A DNA stretch of 64,000 bases, from positions 7,254,001-7,318,000 of the forward strand of contig CM024753.1 of assembly GCA_014218235.1 (NCBI GenBank), given 5' to 3'. Shown here one piece after another: positions 32,420-44,169 of the stretch. Position 1 is the first letter of the stretch. Every line of letters starts with the position of its first letter. The notes below the pieces were generated by a model. The model had not been told where the DNA came from. It was given only the letters and a program-made list of their open reading frames with translations, and searched no databases. This DNA is from Colocasia esculenta (Eukaryota > Streptophyta > Magnoliopsida > Alismatales > Araceae). Made by a program: the position numbers and the translations under genes.

Positions 32420-33568
32420 TGTTGGAACCCTTTGTCTTTTGATGATCACAAAACACTTGTTATGTTTGCTAACAAGTTTGCAAGTTGTATGCAGAAAACA
32501 GGCATTTTGTAAGGGTAAAAAGGCCTTAAAAGAGGCTCACCTTGAGTCATGTTTATTGGAGTTGACCTCACAAATGTGAATGAGTCGACCCCAAGAGGTT
32601 GCAGTTTTTCAGAGTCGACCCCGGATTTCTAAAGGAGTCAACCTCCATACAAATGTTCTGCAAGTGCTACAGTGCAGAGTCGACCCCAGTTATGCAGGAG
32701 TCGACCCCGAAAATACCCAGTTTTTCAGAGTCGACCCCAGCTCTTCAAGGGAGTCGACCTCAGTTCAACAGAAGCAGTTTTCTCCAAGGGAGTCGACCCC
32801 CAGTTTGTTCTGGAGTCAACCCTGACTCTTCTGGAGTCGACCCCAGCTAAAGTGGGAGTCGATCCCGAGTTGCAGAACTTTCTGAAAAGTGCTTTTTGAA
32901 CACCTTTTTGACCAAGACCACTTCCACCTTCCCTCAAACGGCTACATCTTTGGAAATGCTATAAAAAGGACACCTGGGGGAAACCCTAGGCAAGGATTTT
33001 CGTGGAGAAGTGTGCCTCCTTCTAGAGTTCCATCCAAAGCTTCTTCTCCCAGCATTTTCTGCCTTCTAAAGCTTCCATCTGCTGTATCCTTGTGGAAGGC
33101 TTCTTTTTGAGGAGATCTTTGCTTCATCAGAGCTTCATCAACATCTGAAGATCATCCTCTTGAGCTTGGCATTGTGTTTGCTTGTTTATCATTATCTCTT
33201 TCAGTTCTTTTCTATTGTTGGGTGAGCTAGGCACCGCATCAACTAGCTGTGTATTGGTGAGCTAGGCACCGTGCTAACTAGCGGAGTGTTGGTGAGCTGG
33301 GCACCGTTTCAACCAGCGGGTGTGATCATCTCTTAGTGAGGGAAATCTCACCGTGTTGGTGAGGACTGGACGTAGGTAGACCAACGGGGGTCTTACCGAA
33401 CCAGGATAAATCTGCGTGTCTTCGTGTGCTTGCTTCCTTCTTCCCTCTCAGTTCTCTTTGTTTTGCATTCGTTATCATTTCTGCATTAGTTTCCGTTGTC
33501 CATTCAAGACAAAGTTTTAAAGCCCTATTCACCCCCCTCTAGGGCTAGTCATAGTCTAGATCCTTTCA
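32420..33568 (+). repeat. LTR 2 (middle) of element B (1,149 bp)
   Basis: Same ends as LTR 1; it follows the purine tract of internal copy 1 and precedes the primer site of copy 2, so it serves as 3' LTR to the left and 5' LTR to the right. By eye it agrees with LTR 3 more often than with LTR 1 over the first 800 bp, and carries several private changes that alter GTCGAC motifs (to GTTGAC, GTCAAC and GTCGAT). Confidence 0.96.
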
Positions 33569-33570
33569 TT

Positions 33571-33582
33571 TGGTATCAGAGC
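33571..33582 (+). promoter_or_regulatory. Primer binding site, copy 2
   Basis: TGGTATCAGAGC two bases after the middle LTR. Its presence shows that the middle LTR retains a full 5' junction. Confidence 0.95.
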
Positions 33583-33616
33583 AAGGTCACTAGTTTAAAG
33601 GGTTTCACAACCTCTA

Positions 33617-34957
33617 GTGTGGATTGACTATGGCTATTTTGGAGAGCAGAGTGCTTTCACTGAAGGCAACTCTACTAATAGGCCTCCTCTGTTCAATGGC
33701 AATAACTATAGCTATTGGAAAGCTAGAATGACCATCTTTCTGAAAGCTATGGATTATGAGCTGTGGAACATCGTGGAGAAAGGTCCTTATGTTCCTAAGG
33801 AACCTGAAAAGGATTGGACTCCTGAAATCTTTAAAAAGTTGTCTATGAATGCCAAGGCGATTAATGCTCTATTTTGTGCTTTAGATGCTAATGAATTCAA
33901 TCGTGTTTCTATGTGCAGCAGTGCAAAAGAGATTTGGGAAAAGCTTCAAGTGACATATGAAGGAACTTCTCAAGTCAAAGAAACGAAGATAAATCTTCTT
34001 GTTCACAAGTATGAGTTGTTCAAGATGGAAGAGAAAGAGACCATAACAGAGATGTTCAAGCGGTTCACGGACATCACGAATGGGCTCAAAGCCCTTGGTA
34101 AAGAATACTCTATCCCTGAACTCAATAGGAAAATTTTAAGATCTTTGCCTATGTCTTGGAATCCCAAGGTGACGGCAATTGAAGAGGCAAAAGACCTCTC
34201 ACAAATTTCTTTGGATGCTCTCATAGGATCCTTAATGACCTATGAGATCAATATATCGAGGGACATAGATGACTCTAAGAAGAAAAAGAGTCTTGCCCTC
34301 AAAGCTACTAACGTGTTAAATGAGTGTGTCAGTGAGGATAGCAATGAAGAGATCGATGATGAAGAGATTGCCTTAATGACGAGGCAATTCAAGAAGTTTC
34401 TGAACAAACGTCGATCCAACTTCCAACCAAGAAACAGAAGATTTCAGAAGAGGAATCAAGCTAAAGGGGAAACTTCCAAGAGCGAGGAAGTCACTTGCTT
34501 TGAGTGCAGAAAGCCGGGACATATCCGGCCTGAATGTCCCGAACTCAAGAAGAAGAAGGCATACACCAAGGGAACGGCAAGACATCAAAAAAGAAGGCTC
34601 TTGCTGCTTGGAGTGATGAAGACACCTCCACGGAGAAGAAAGTGAAGAGGAAATCGCCAACCTTTGTCTCATGGCCAAATCCGACCATGAGGAGGTAAAT
34701 TCTGAAACTTTTACATTAGAAGAACTTCATGAAGCGTTTAATGAATTATATGAAAAATTTATTGAATGCAAACTTGAGAATAGATGCTTAAAAAAAGTAT
34801 TGATTTAATGACTCATGAGTTAAGTGCATCTCGTCTACATGAATGTGGAAATGTTGATTTAGTAAATGAGAATACATTGCTTAAGAAAAAGATTGAAACA
34901 TTGGAAGAACAAATTCCTAGCTTAAAAATGATTGTTCTAACCTTCAAAAAGAAGTAG
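33617..34957 (+). pseudogene. gag: gag of element B copy 2
   Basis: The frame is open from 33617 to 34645 (342 codons) and shows the full gag core, NRPPLFNGNNYSYWKARM to the CFECRKPGHIRPEC knuckle (34494-34535), without the two early base losses of copy 1. A private one-base loss near 34573 then throws the tail out of frame, and another indel near 34797 breaks the coiled coil. As in copy 1, the ATG (33630) is out of frame with the conserved N-terminus. Confidence 0.88.
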
Positions 34958-34973
34958 ATAGATTAAAAGTGCC

Positions 34974-35246
34974 TTGTCTACTTTTGTGCGTGGTCGTGAT
35001 AACTTAGATGCTATTCTTGGTAGCGCAAAAGGCGTGTTTAGAAAAGAAGGAATTGGATTTATTCCTCACAAATCAAAGCATAAATCTGCAACTCTTTTGT
35101 TGGGGCTAAGTTATCTAGTACTCCATTTGCTACATGCAACTATTGTGGCAAGAAGGGGCATAAAATTCAGAGTTGTTGGTTCCGAAGAACATCCACAAGA
35201 TCAAAACAATGTGGGTGCCAAAGGAAACAACCAAAAGTTGGACTAA
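34974..35246 (+). pseudogene. gag: gag C-terminal part, copy 2
   Basis: Corresponds to 28558-28911. Near 35092 the copy differs by a missing base, so the second knuckle, which is readable in copy 1, falls into another frame here. Otherwise it is nearly identical at DNA level. Confidence 0.75.
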
Positions 35247-35298
35247 CTTGGATGGACCCAAGCAAGTTTGGGTACCAAAAAATCAAGTGTAAATCTCT

Positions 35299-36243
35299 TT
35301 GTTTTTGCAGGGCCACAGTGGTTCGATGAATAAAGAGTGGTACTTGGATAGTGGTTGCTCTCGGCACATGACGGGAGATAAATCTCAATTTTCCAGTCTT
35401 GAAAAGAAAAGCGGTGGAAATGTGACGTTTGGAGATAATAGCAAAGGAAAGGTAATAGGCATCGGTAACATTGGTAATACTCCCTCTACTAGCATTGAGC
35501 ATGTGTTATTTGTAGATGGATTAAAGCATAACTTGCTTAGTATTAGCCAATTGTGTGATAAAGGTTTTAGAGTTATCTTTGATGCATCTCATTGCATGTT
35601 AACCGATAATGTTTCAAATGAAATCAAGTTTGTAGGCAATCGAAATGGAAATGTTTATACCGTTAATTTGGATGATTTGAATGAGAAGGAGATTTGCTTT
35701 GTAGCAAATAACTCCAACCCATGGATGTGGCACCGAAGGTTAGGCCATGCTAGCTTTGGAATCATTTCCAAATTGTCTAGACGTGAGCTTGTGGTTGGTT
35801 TGCCTAAAATGAATTTTGATTCAAATGGAGTTTGTGATGCTTGTGCCAAGGGTAAGCAAACTCGAACTTCATTTAAATCCAAGAACATTGTTTCTACCTC
35901 TCGGCCTTTGCAACTATTGCATTTGGATTTGTTTGGCCCGACAAGAACTGCTAGTTTAGGAGGTAAACGCTATGGTTTTGTAATAGTCGATGATTTCTCT
36001 CGGTTTACATGGGTTTTGTACTTAGCTCATAAAAGTGATGCATTAACTGAATTCATAAAGTTCTGTAAAAAGGTTCAAAATGATAAGGGTTATGTGATTA
36101 ATGCAATCCGTAGTGATCATGGTAAGGAATTTGAAAATCTGCTATTCAATTCATTTTGTGATGATAATGGGTTCAGTCATAATTTCTCTGCTCCGAGAAC
36201 TCCTCAGCAAAATGGTGTGGCTGAAAGGAAAATCGGACTTTGA
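35299..36243 (+). pseudogene. Protease and integrase core, element B copy 2
   Basis: One open frame of 314 codons contains the protease DSG motif, the HRRLGHASFG zinc-binding segment and the integrase core with both Asp and the Glu residues, unbroken where copy 1 is shifted near 29061. It ends at the frame change shared with copy 1 (about 36236). This copy therefore keeps the ancestral reading through the protease-integrase join. Confidence 0.92.
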
Positions 36244-36980
36244 TTGATATGGCCCGAACTATGCTTTGTGAATCTGTTTTACCTAGATACTTTTGGGCTG
36301 AAGCTATTAATACTTCATGCTATATCACTAACCGTTGTTTGATTAGACCTTTGTTGCATAAGACTCCATATGAACTCTACAAAGGCAGAAAACCGAATAT
36401 CTCTTATTTCAAGCCATTTGGGTGCAAGTGCTTCATCTTGGTAAATGGCAAAGAAGATATAGGTAAGTTTGATCCTAGAAGCGATGAAGGTATATTTGTT
36501 GGTTATTCATCTCACTCTAAAGCTTTTCGTGTTTTTAATAAGAAAACATTGGTTGTTGAAGAATCTATTCATGTAATCTTTGATGAGACTAACCAAAATG
36601 CTAGAAAAAGAGATGATGAAGATGATGATGCAGAAATCATGAAGGATCAAGAATTAATCATTCATGACTTAGATATCACGGAGCCTAGTGAAGAAGCAAT
36701 GGATGATCCTACCCAACTTGTTGGTGACGAAAAAGAAAAGGAAGATCCTCCACTTGAAGATCTGCGAGTGTCCTCACCAAGTGATGAACTACCTCGAGCG
36801 TGGAAGATCATGTCAAGTCATCCAATCGGTAATGTGATAGGTGATCCGTCATCCGGTATGCGAACTCGAAAACTCAATATCAATGTGATTATATTGCTTT
36901 CATTTCTCAATTTGAACCAAAGAATGTTGATGAAGCCCTTCTTGATGAACATTGGTCTATTGCTATGCTTGAGGAACTAA
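36240..36980 (+). pseudogene. Integrase C-terminal region and linker, copy 2
   Basis: Nearly identical to 29824-30564, with a Tyr to His difference in the GYSS.SKAF segment, and the same frame change near 36871. Motifs and reading are as in copy 1. Confidence 0.85.
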
Positions 36981-37648
36981 ACCAGTTTGAGAGGAACAAA
37001 GTGTGGACTTTGTCTCCTCGTCCGAATGACCATCCCGTGATCGGAACCAAGTGGGTTTTTCGAAACAAACTTGATGAATCCGGTGTGGTAACTCGGAACA
37101 AAGCACGTTTAGTTGCCCAAGGATACTCTCAAGAAGAAGGGATAGATTATGATGAGACCTTTGCACCGGTTGCTAGACTTGAAGCCATTAGGATTCTATT
37201 AGCATTCGCTTGTTCCAGAAATTTTAAATTATTTCAAATGGATGTTAAAAGTGCGTTTCTTAATGGTTTCATTAAAGAGAAAGTCTATGTAGAGCAACCT
37301 CCTGGGTTTGAGGATCCAAATTTCCCAAACCATGTCTTTTGTCTTCATAAAGCTCTATATGGTCTTAAGCAAGCACCGCGTGCATGGTATGAGAGATTGA
37401 GTCAATTTCTTGTTCAACATGGTTTTAAGCATGGTTTTGTTGACTCAACTCTATTTATAAAGTGTGTTGGTTCAGATATTTTACTTGTTCAAATATATGT
37501 GGATGATATTGTGTTTGGATCTACTAAAGAAAAATTGTGCAAGGATTTTTCTGAGTTGATGCAGGGGGAGTTCGAGATGAGCATGATGGGTGAGCTCAAC
37601 TTCTTTCTCGGACTTCAGATAAACAAGGTCAAGATGGCATCTTTGTAA
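36965..37648 (+). pseudogene. Reverse transcriptase, element B copy 2
   Basis: Same 227-codon reading as copy 1 with no amino-acid difference that I could see, including the YVDD box at 37496-37507, and the same frame change at the end. Identity over 680 bp indicates a recent common origin of the two internal regions. Confidence 0.93.
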
Positions 37649-37670
37649 GTCAATCAAATACACAAAGGAA

Positions 37671-38416
37671 TTGCTAAAGAAATATGGATTCAACAACACC
37701 AAGCCTCTTCCAACCCCTATGTCTACAACAACAAAATTGGATAATGATGAGCTTGGTAAGCCTGTTGATTTGAAACTTTATCGAGGTATGATCGGATCTC
37801 TACTTTATTTAACTGCAAGTAGGCCCGACATATTATTTAGTGTTTGCATGTGTGCGAGATTTCAAAGCTCGCCTAAACAATTGCACTTAATTGCCGTTAA
37901 GCGAATCTTTCGATATCTTGCTTCATCGGTTGATTTTGGTTTGTGGTATCCAAAGGATGTTCTTTCGACTTGGTTGGTTACACCGATGCGGACTATGCTG
38001 GGTGTAAGGTTGATCGGAAGAGCACAAGCGGAACATGTCATTTCTTGGGAGGTTGCCTCATTTCGTGGTCCTCCAAGAAGCAAAATTTCGTTGCTCTCTC
38101 GACGGCCGAAGCCGAGTATATAGCAGTCGGGAGTTGTTGCACACAAGCATTGTGGATTAAACACCAAGTAGAAGACTATGGGATATGCTTGTCTAAAATT
38201 CCGTTGCTTTGCGATAATACAAGTGCCATAAATTTATCGAAAAATCCGGTTCAACATTCTCGCACTAAGCACATTGAAGTACGTCATCATTTCATTAGAG
38301 ATCATGTTTCTAGGGGTGATATTGAATTGAATTTTGTTGACACCACACACCAATTAGCTGATATTTTACTAAACCGTTGTGTGAAGACCGGTTTACATCT
38401 TTGCGCCGTGAATTAG
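37671..38416 (+). pseudogene. RT connection and RNase H, copy 2
   Basis: The connection frame (37671-38123) and the RNase H frame (37943-38416) overlap through the shared frame step. Position 37968 is C where copy 1 has A, so the connection frame lacks the TAG stop seen in copy 1. Near 38365 a private indel puts the C-terminal FTKPL segment out of frame, ending at 38416. Confidence 0.88.
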
Positions 38417-38822
38417 GAATGTGTTCATCTTCTTCATAAGCATCACATATTATTTGTTTCCTCCTTCCTCTCTTTTTGACGATGACAAAAAGGGGAGAAC
38501 TTGTGTGTTTTGATGTTAGTTACGAGGTTGCATTAGAACTTTACTCTCTTTTGATGTGAATGCTTTTAAGGGTGCTCGTAGTAAGGGGGAGCTATTTCTT
38601 TTTGTTGATTGGGAGATGAAAAGTGTAATCTTCTGAATTATGAATGGAAAACCATGACTATCCTTGAGCAAATTGAATGAATTGATGTTTCAATTATATG
38701 CCTTAATGTGTTAAGGATTTTGTGTGAAGTTGTGCCTTTGACTTATGTGCCTTATTATGTTTTGGTATCATTGATAAGTTAGACATAATGATTATTTCTG
38801 TGTGGGTGTTTTGTCATCATCA

Positions 38823-38834
38823 AAAGGGGGAGAT
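38823..38834 (+). promoter_or_regulatory. Polypurine tract, copy 2
   Basis: AAAGGGGGAGAT immediately before LTR 3. Confidence 0.85.
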
Positions 38835-39979
38835 TGTTGGAACCCTTTGTCTTTTGATGATCACAAAACACTTGTTATGTTTGCTAACAAGTTTGCAAGT
38901 TGTATGCAGAAAACAGGCATTTTGTAAGGGTAAAAAGGCCTTAAAAGAGGCTCACCTTGAGTCATGTTTATTGGAGTCGACCTCACAAATGTGAAGGAGT
39001 CGACCCCAAGAGGTTGCAGTTTTTCAGAGTCGACCCCGGATTTCTAAAGGAGTCAACCTCCATACAAATGTTCTGCAAGTGCTACAGTGCAGAGTCGACC
39101 CCAGTTATGCAGGAGTCGACCCCGAAAATACCAGTTTTTAGAGTCGACCCCAGCTCTTCAAGGGAGTCGACCTCAGTTCAACAGAAGCAGTTTTCTCCAA
39201 GGGAGTCGACCCCCAGTTTGTTCTGGAGTCGACCCTGACTCTTCTGGAGTCGACCCCAGCTAAAGTGGGAGTCGACCCCGGGTTGCAGAACTTTCTGAAA
39301 AGTGCTTTTTGAACACCTTTTTGACCAAGACCACTTTCCACCTTCCTCAAACGGCTACATCTTGGAAAGGCTATAAAAAGGACACCTGGGGGAAACCCTA
39401 GGCAAGGATTTTCGTGGAGAAGTGTGCCTCCTTCTAGAGTTCCATCCAAAGCTTCTTCTCCCAGCATTTTCTGCCTTCTAAAGCTTCCATCTGCTGCATC
39501 CTTGTAGAAGGCTTCTTTTTGAGGAGATCTTTGCTTCATCAGAGCTTCATCAACATCTGAAGATCATCCTCTTGAGCTTGGCATTGTGTTTGCTTGTTTA
39601 ACATTATCTTTTTCAGTTCTTTTCTATTGTTGGGTGAGCCAGGCACCGCATCAACTAGCTGTGTATTGGTGAGCTAGGCACCGTGCTAACTAGCGGAGTG
39701 TTGGTGAGCTGGGCATCGTTTCAACCAGCGGGTGTGATCATCTCTTAGTGAGGGAAATCTCACCTTGTTGGTGAGGACTGGACGTAGGTAGACCAACGGG
39801 GGTCTTACCGAACCAGGATAAATCTGCGTGTCTTCGTGTGCTTGCTCCTTCTTCCCTCTCAGTTCTCTTTGTTTTGCATTCGTTATCATTTCTGCATTAG
39901 TTTCCGTTGTCCATTCAAGACAAAGTTTTAAAGTCCTATTCACCCCCCTCTAGGGCTAGTCATAGTCTAGATCCTTTCA
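38835..39979 (+). repeat. LTR 3 of element B (1,145 bp)
   Basis: Starts TGTTGGAACCC after the second purine tract and ends GATCCTTTCA next to the AATAT duplication. It is near-identical to the other two LTRs. A TATAAAAAGG box lies near 39372. Confidence 0.96.
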
Positions 39980-39984
39980 AATAT
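39980..39984. repeat. Target site duplication, right (element B)
   Basis: AATAT, matching 25997-26001. Confidence 0.9.
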
Positions 39985-40106
39985 TTTAACGATATAATAT
40001 TTAAACGATTTATTAATATTCTAGGGCTAATTACTTCTTCGATATTTACTCCCTCTCGTTCAAGACACATAAGTGGCGCAGGTATACCAATGCCATTATC
40101 ACACAA

Positions 40107-40138
<32 letters not shown>

Positions 40139-40198
40139 GCACACATGGTGCACACATGCACACCTGCACACACAAAGACTAGCATAATGGCACGAATA

Positions 40199-40226
40199 AT
40201 TATATATATATATATATATAATATAT
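40199..40226. repeat. (TA)n microsatellite
   Basis: TA run directly left of a 200-bp segment (40227-40430) whose start, GTGCAGGGTGCGACTCCGTC, resembles the start of the TA-embedded segment at 45768. Confidence 0.9.
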
Positions 40227-41647
40227 GTAAAATATAGTGCAGGGTGCGACTCCGTCGTATTGTAACTTTCGCCATTGAATCTTGATCTAACAGTGAGAAT
40301 TCACAACAAAAACCACGCATCCCTCCATTTTTTAGCGCCAAAATGCACGACGGATGCGTGCTAGCGGAACCATCATATTTCAATCCAACGATTCTGCTAT
40401 TATTATTGTGGGGCAGCACCATAATCTTCATCGTATATAGATAGATAGATAGACATAATATGAGTTTTTACTAAAGACCTCATTTGTCACCTCCACTTTC
40501 TTGTCATTGCCTTTTCATTAAGTTGTCCAGCTGCCATCTGTGAACTTATCATCGTAGTGGCTCCCTATTGGTGCCATTGTCTAGTTCCTCTCTATTACTA
40601 CCATCGTCCAATCTCTCCGCACATGTATCATGTTATTTTTAAAATAATAAAATTACTTTCAAAACTCAAAAGAGAATAGATATAGAAAAGTAATTTAATA
40701 ATATTATTTTATAGCACATGTATTTGATATCATTTACATGATACAAATTTAAAATGTCATATACATGTGTCAAAACTCAAATAAGTGTGGTACTAAACTA
40801 TTTTTCAAAAACATATCCCTCTCGATCCCCCATGCGCAGGCTCAGGCTTGGGTTATGCTCCCTATTGGCGGCCTCATCTCGTGAGCGCAACCAAGCCGCG
40901 GCGCGCGTTGCTCCTGAGCAGGCAACTGTAAGCTCACATGTTCGGGCGCTTCGTCCCGTCGCGCGTACATCTCCGTGCGAGAACCGCACGAACGCCACAC
41001 ATTATAGGCCACTGGGAGGTACCTACGGGCCCAGCACCTGGATTTCCATGTACAACTATTTTTTTTAAAAATTATTTTTTATTAGAATACTAATCTATAA
41101 TTTAATTTTTTTTATAAAACTGTTACTAATGAGAGTTGAATCATTAACCTCTTCTTACGAAGGATTACCATTAAGTCAGTCTTTGAATATAAGCATAATT
41201 AACCACTCTTCATATGAATCGCTGCATTTATATAGATGCAAACGCAAAACTAAGATGATCTTTTGGCACTTTTTTTAATAGAAGCATATATGAATATGTA
41301 TATATATACAACTTTTAAAAAGATATTGCAATCCTCTGTGTGCATATGTAAAATATCATATTATATGGAAAAATATATACGTATCTCTGGAATATAATAT
41401 ATTCAAGATTATACCTATCTGAAATCTCTATATTATATTCTATATCCTTAAAATTTCAATTATATCTCTATAGTTAGTTGACTTTTAGAATTTAAAGAAT
41501 ATGCTAGAACAGTTAAATAAGAGGTCAATTTACTAAAATATCTTTGTTAAAAAGATAGAGAGAGGAGCGAGATCGCAGAGGGGAAGAGAGAGAGCGAGAG
41601 GAGTGGCAAGAGATCAGGTCTAGAGAGAGAGCCAGATGGGAGGGGCA

Positions 41648-41648
41648 T

Positions 41649-41694
<46 letters not shown>

Positions 41695-41695
41695 G
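41648..41695. repeat. (GA)n microsatellite
   Basis: GA repeat with one short interruption inside a longer purine-rich stretch (41556-41710). Confidence 0.95.
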
Positions 41696-42207
41696 AGACA
41701 GGCCGGTGTGGAGGGGCGTTAATGTTTTGAACGAGAGAGTGTCGATCAATGGGAGAGGTGAGAGAAAGAAAAAGAATATGTTATTAAAAATATATTTTTT
41801 AAAGTTATAGAGATAAGTTAATCTTTTTATCATCTCAACTTAAATATGGTTGAGTTAAATTAATAAAATCAAATAATAACGGTATATATGATAAAATATA
41901 TAAAATATAAAATAAAATATAGAGATTTTAGAGATATAATCACGAATATGATGTATTTTGGGGATGTATACGATATTTTTTTCCTATTTATATTACATCT
42001 TTGATTTTCATAAATTATCAAAAATATCGTTGACACATATCCCAAACACTTGTAGTTATACTCCTACCATGCACGTGGAAAACACAATGTATGCTAGCTG
42101 TACCAAGTTAGGTTTCATAGTTCGAACTCTTTTATATTTTCTTAGTATGGTACAAAAATGGAAGTGCATATATAACTTAATTATTTTGTTGTCTTAAGGA
42201 TATTCTT

Positions 42208-42744
42208 AGGGGTGTCAATGGGTCAGCTCGGCCCGAAGGTCCGATGACCTGGCCCGATTTTTTACGGGTTGGGTTAGATATTTTAATCTCATTTAAATTT
42301 TGAACTCGGTTTGGAGTAAAATGGGCCAGGCTCGGGCTTGGCTCGGCCCGGTATTTTTTTTTAAACAAATGACGCGGTAGTAATTTTAATATTCTAAAAT
42401 TTTAGATTGAAAATTATGGTATGAAGTTATATTTAATAACTTAATATTTATTTCATATTTATAATAATTAGAATAAATTTATCTAGATTAGTCTAATATT
42501 TATTTTATATTGTTTTGATTCAATGAACATAAATTGTATTGTAAAATTAAATAATAATAATAAGAATATCTTTAACAAGATAAAATTGGGCCGGCCAGGC
42601 CTGGCCTGAGTTTTGTATAATCGTCTCGGGTCGGGTTGGATTTCTAAAATCGAGTCTCATCTTGAGCCGAGCCGGACCCAGGCCGATCGGTTAGAGACTG
42701 AACTGGATCCGTGCCAACTCAGACCTGATCCATTGTCACCCCTA
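42208..42744. mobile_element. Non-autonomous hAT element (537 bp)
   Basis: Flanked by perfect 8-bp duplications GATATTCT (42200-42207 and 42745-42752). Ends TAGGGGTGTCAATG and inverse TAGGGGTGACAATG, 13 of 14 matching. Subterminal GGCCCG/GGGCCGG and GGGTCGGGTTGG words, common in this widespread plant hAT group, lie at both ends around an AT-rich middle without coding capacity. Confidence 0.95.
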
Positions 42745-42752
42745 GATATTCT

Positions 42753-42955
42753 TGATAAGAAGGGCGGACTTGAGAGCAACAGTAAAGTTGTCCGTGCATG
42801 ATCTGCAGGTCACGGATTCAATTTTAGAAATAGTCTCTTGATTTATCGATCGAGATACAACTGCATATATCGTCTCTTCTTCAAATCTCGCGTTGACAAA
42901 AGTCTCATGCACTGAGTACGTCTTTTTTTAAAAATATTATTGATAATTTATAAAA

Positions 42956-42988
<33 letters not shown>

Positions 42989-44164
42989 GTATAATATATA
43001 TGATCTTTTACAGAACCAAGTTTTTCTTAAAAAATAAACCAGAGTTACATAGAAATTCTGTGACTTAAATCCTTGGAATAATCATATTCCAACCCATAAA
43101 ACTTTAAGAAAGATCTCAAGAAAAAGTGGTACCCATCAAACATGCTCTAATTGGACTGGGGCAAAAACCCCCGTACGTACCCATCGAAATGGAGAGTACA
43201 AGCAACGTTGGCGAATAGCTAGGATGCGCTGGTGATGGCATGCAAATCTTTGGCTATAATTCTTTTATGGTTTCACCAACAAGCCTAATATTTTAATGTG
43301 TTCTAGATTGTTTGGTTTCCCATGACACAGTAGTATTATTCTCTCATTAACCCGTATATGCACACGCACAACGCAGAGCCAAAAAAGTACTTGAAACCTT
43401 CACATTTGATTCCTCATGTCGGATGTTGGTCTCCTGATGATCCGGTACAGTACTTCAGCTTCTTTTTGGGCATCTTGTTCTCATCTACTTATACGAGTAT
43501 CTTTTCTTCTTTTGAAGCTTCGTCCGTAAGCAATGAAGCCTTGGTTGATATCAAAAGTTACCTCGTAAGTTTAATTTTTCCTAACATAAGAGATATTTGT
43601 ACGTAAACATGTGTAAACTTATTACGTAACCACAAACGCAGGTGTTCTCTCCAGTACTTGAAAAGGGCAACTGGGCAACGAGAGCTGGCTTTGGAGTGGT
43701 GCATGGGCTTTCCCTTTGCTAAAATTAAGGGAGGAATTAATTATGGAGTCAGATTTTGTGCATACCACTTGAGATGCTGTACTAGTTCCTTGGTTGTAAT
43801 GCCCAAAGTGGTACTGGAGCATGCATGCCCACACTCATCAAAAGCTTTCAGTAGGACGATATGTGCATGAAGAAAGACCAAGGAAGACAGAGGCAAGGCA
43901 GGAATCAGATTCAGGCAGCCTAGGGGATAGAAGCTTGGCTGGTGTTCGTTGGGGGAGCTAGCAAGAGAACCCTCATCACCTTCCCCAGGCTACCACCTCA
44001 CAACTCACAAGGGGTAAAGGATGACATAGAGGTGGTCATGGATTTTGACTGAACTTTTGGGAGAGTAAACCTAGCTAGGAAAAGATTCACATCAGAGGCT
44101 ATATATATATATATATATCACTGCCTCAACCTCTTCAGAGGCTAGAGGCTGGAGGCTGAAGGTT
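42753..44164. other. Intergenic DNA, no confirmed gene
   Basis: Includes (TC)n(AC)n at 42957-42988 and (TA)n at 44100-44119. The frame 43358-43606 contains a hydrophobic segment followed by SNEALVDIKSYL, loosely like the start of a leucine-rich-repeat receptor, but no repeats follow. I see no supported gene. Confidence 0.55.
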
Positions 44165-44169
44165 AGTTC

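Larger units (their letters stand above)
26002..39979 (+). mobile_element. SIRE-type copia element B, three LTRs and two internal regions
   Basis: The order is LTR, internal, LTR, internal, LTR, all plus-oriented. The whole is flanked by one 5-bp duplication, AATAT, at 25997-26001 and 39980-39984. Internal regions are 27153-32419 (5,267 bp) and 33569-38834 (5,266 bp); both have a tRNA-Met primer site and the same domain order (gag with two zinc knuckles, protease, integrase, RT, RNase H). No duplication surrounds the middle LTR, so this is not one element inserted into another. Unequal crossing-over between the LTRs of sister or homologous copies is the simplest origin. An assembly duplication is the main alternative. 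Confidence 0.93.
39985..42199. other. AT-rich DNA with microsatellites and a GC-rich islet
   Basis: Contains (TC)n(AC)n at 40108-40140, (TA)n at 40199-40226, (GATA)n at 40435-40455 and (GA)n at 41648-41695. A GC-rich islet at 40820-41045 has ORFs on both strands without known motifs. No gene was recognised. Confidence 0.6.

Noticed and set aside
43358..43606. Hydrophobic stretch followed by SNEALVDIKSYL, reminiscent of a leucine-rich-repeat receptor start
   Set aside because: The resemblance is about ten residues. No repeats or kinase follow on either strand, so it is not enough to call a gene fragment.
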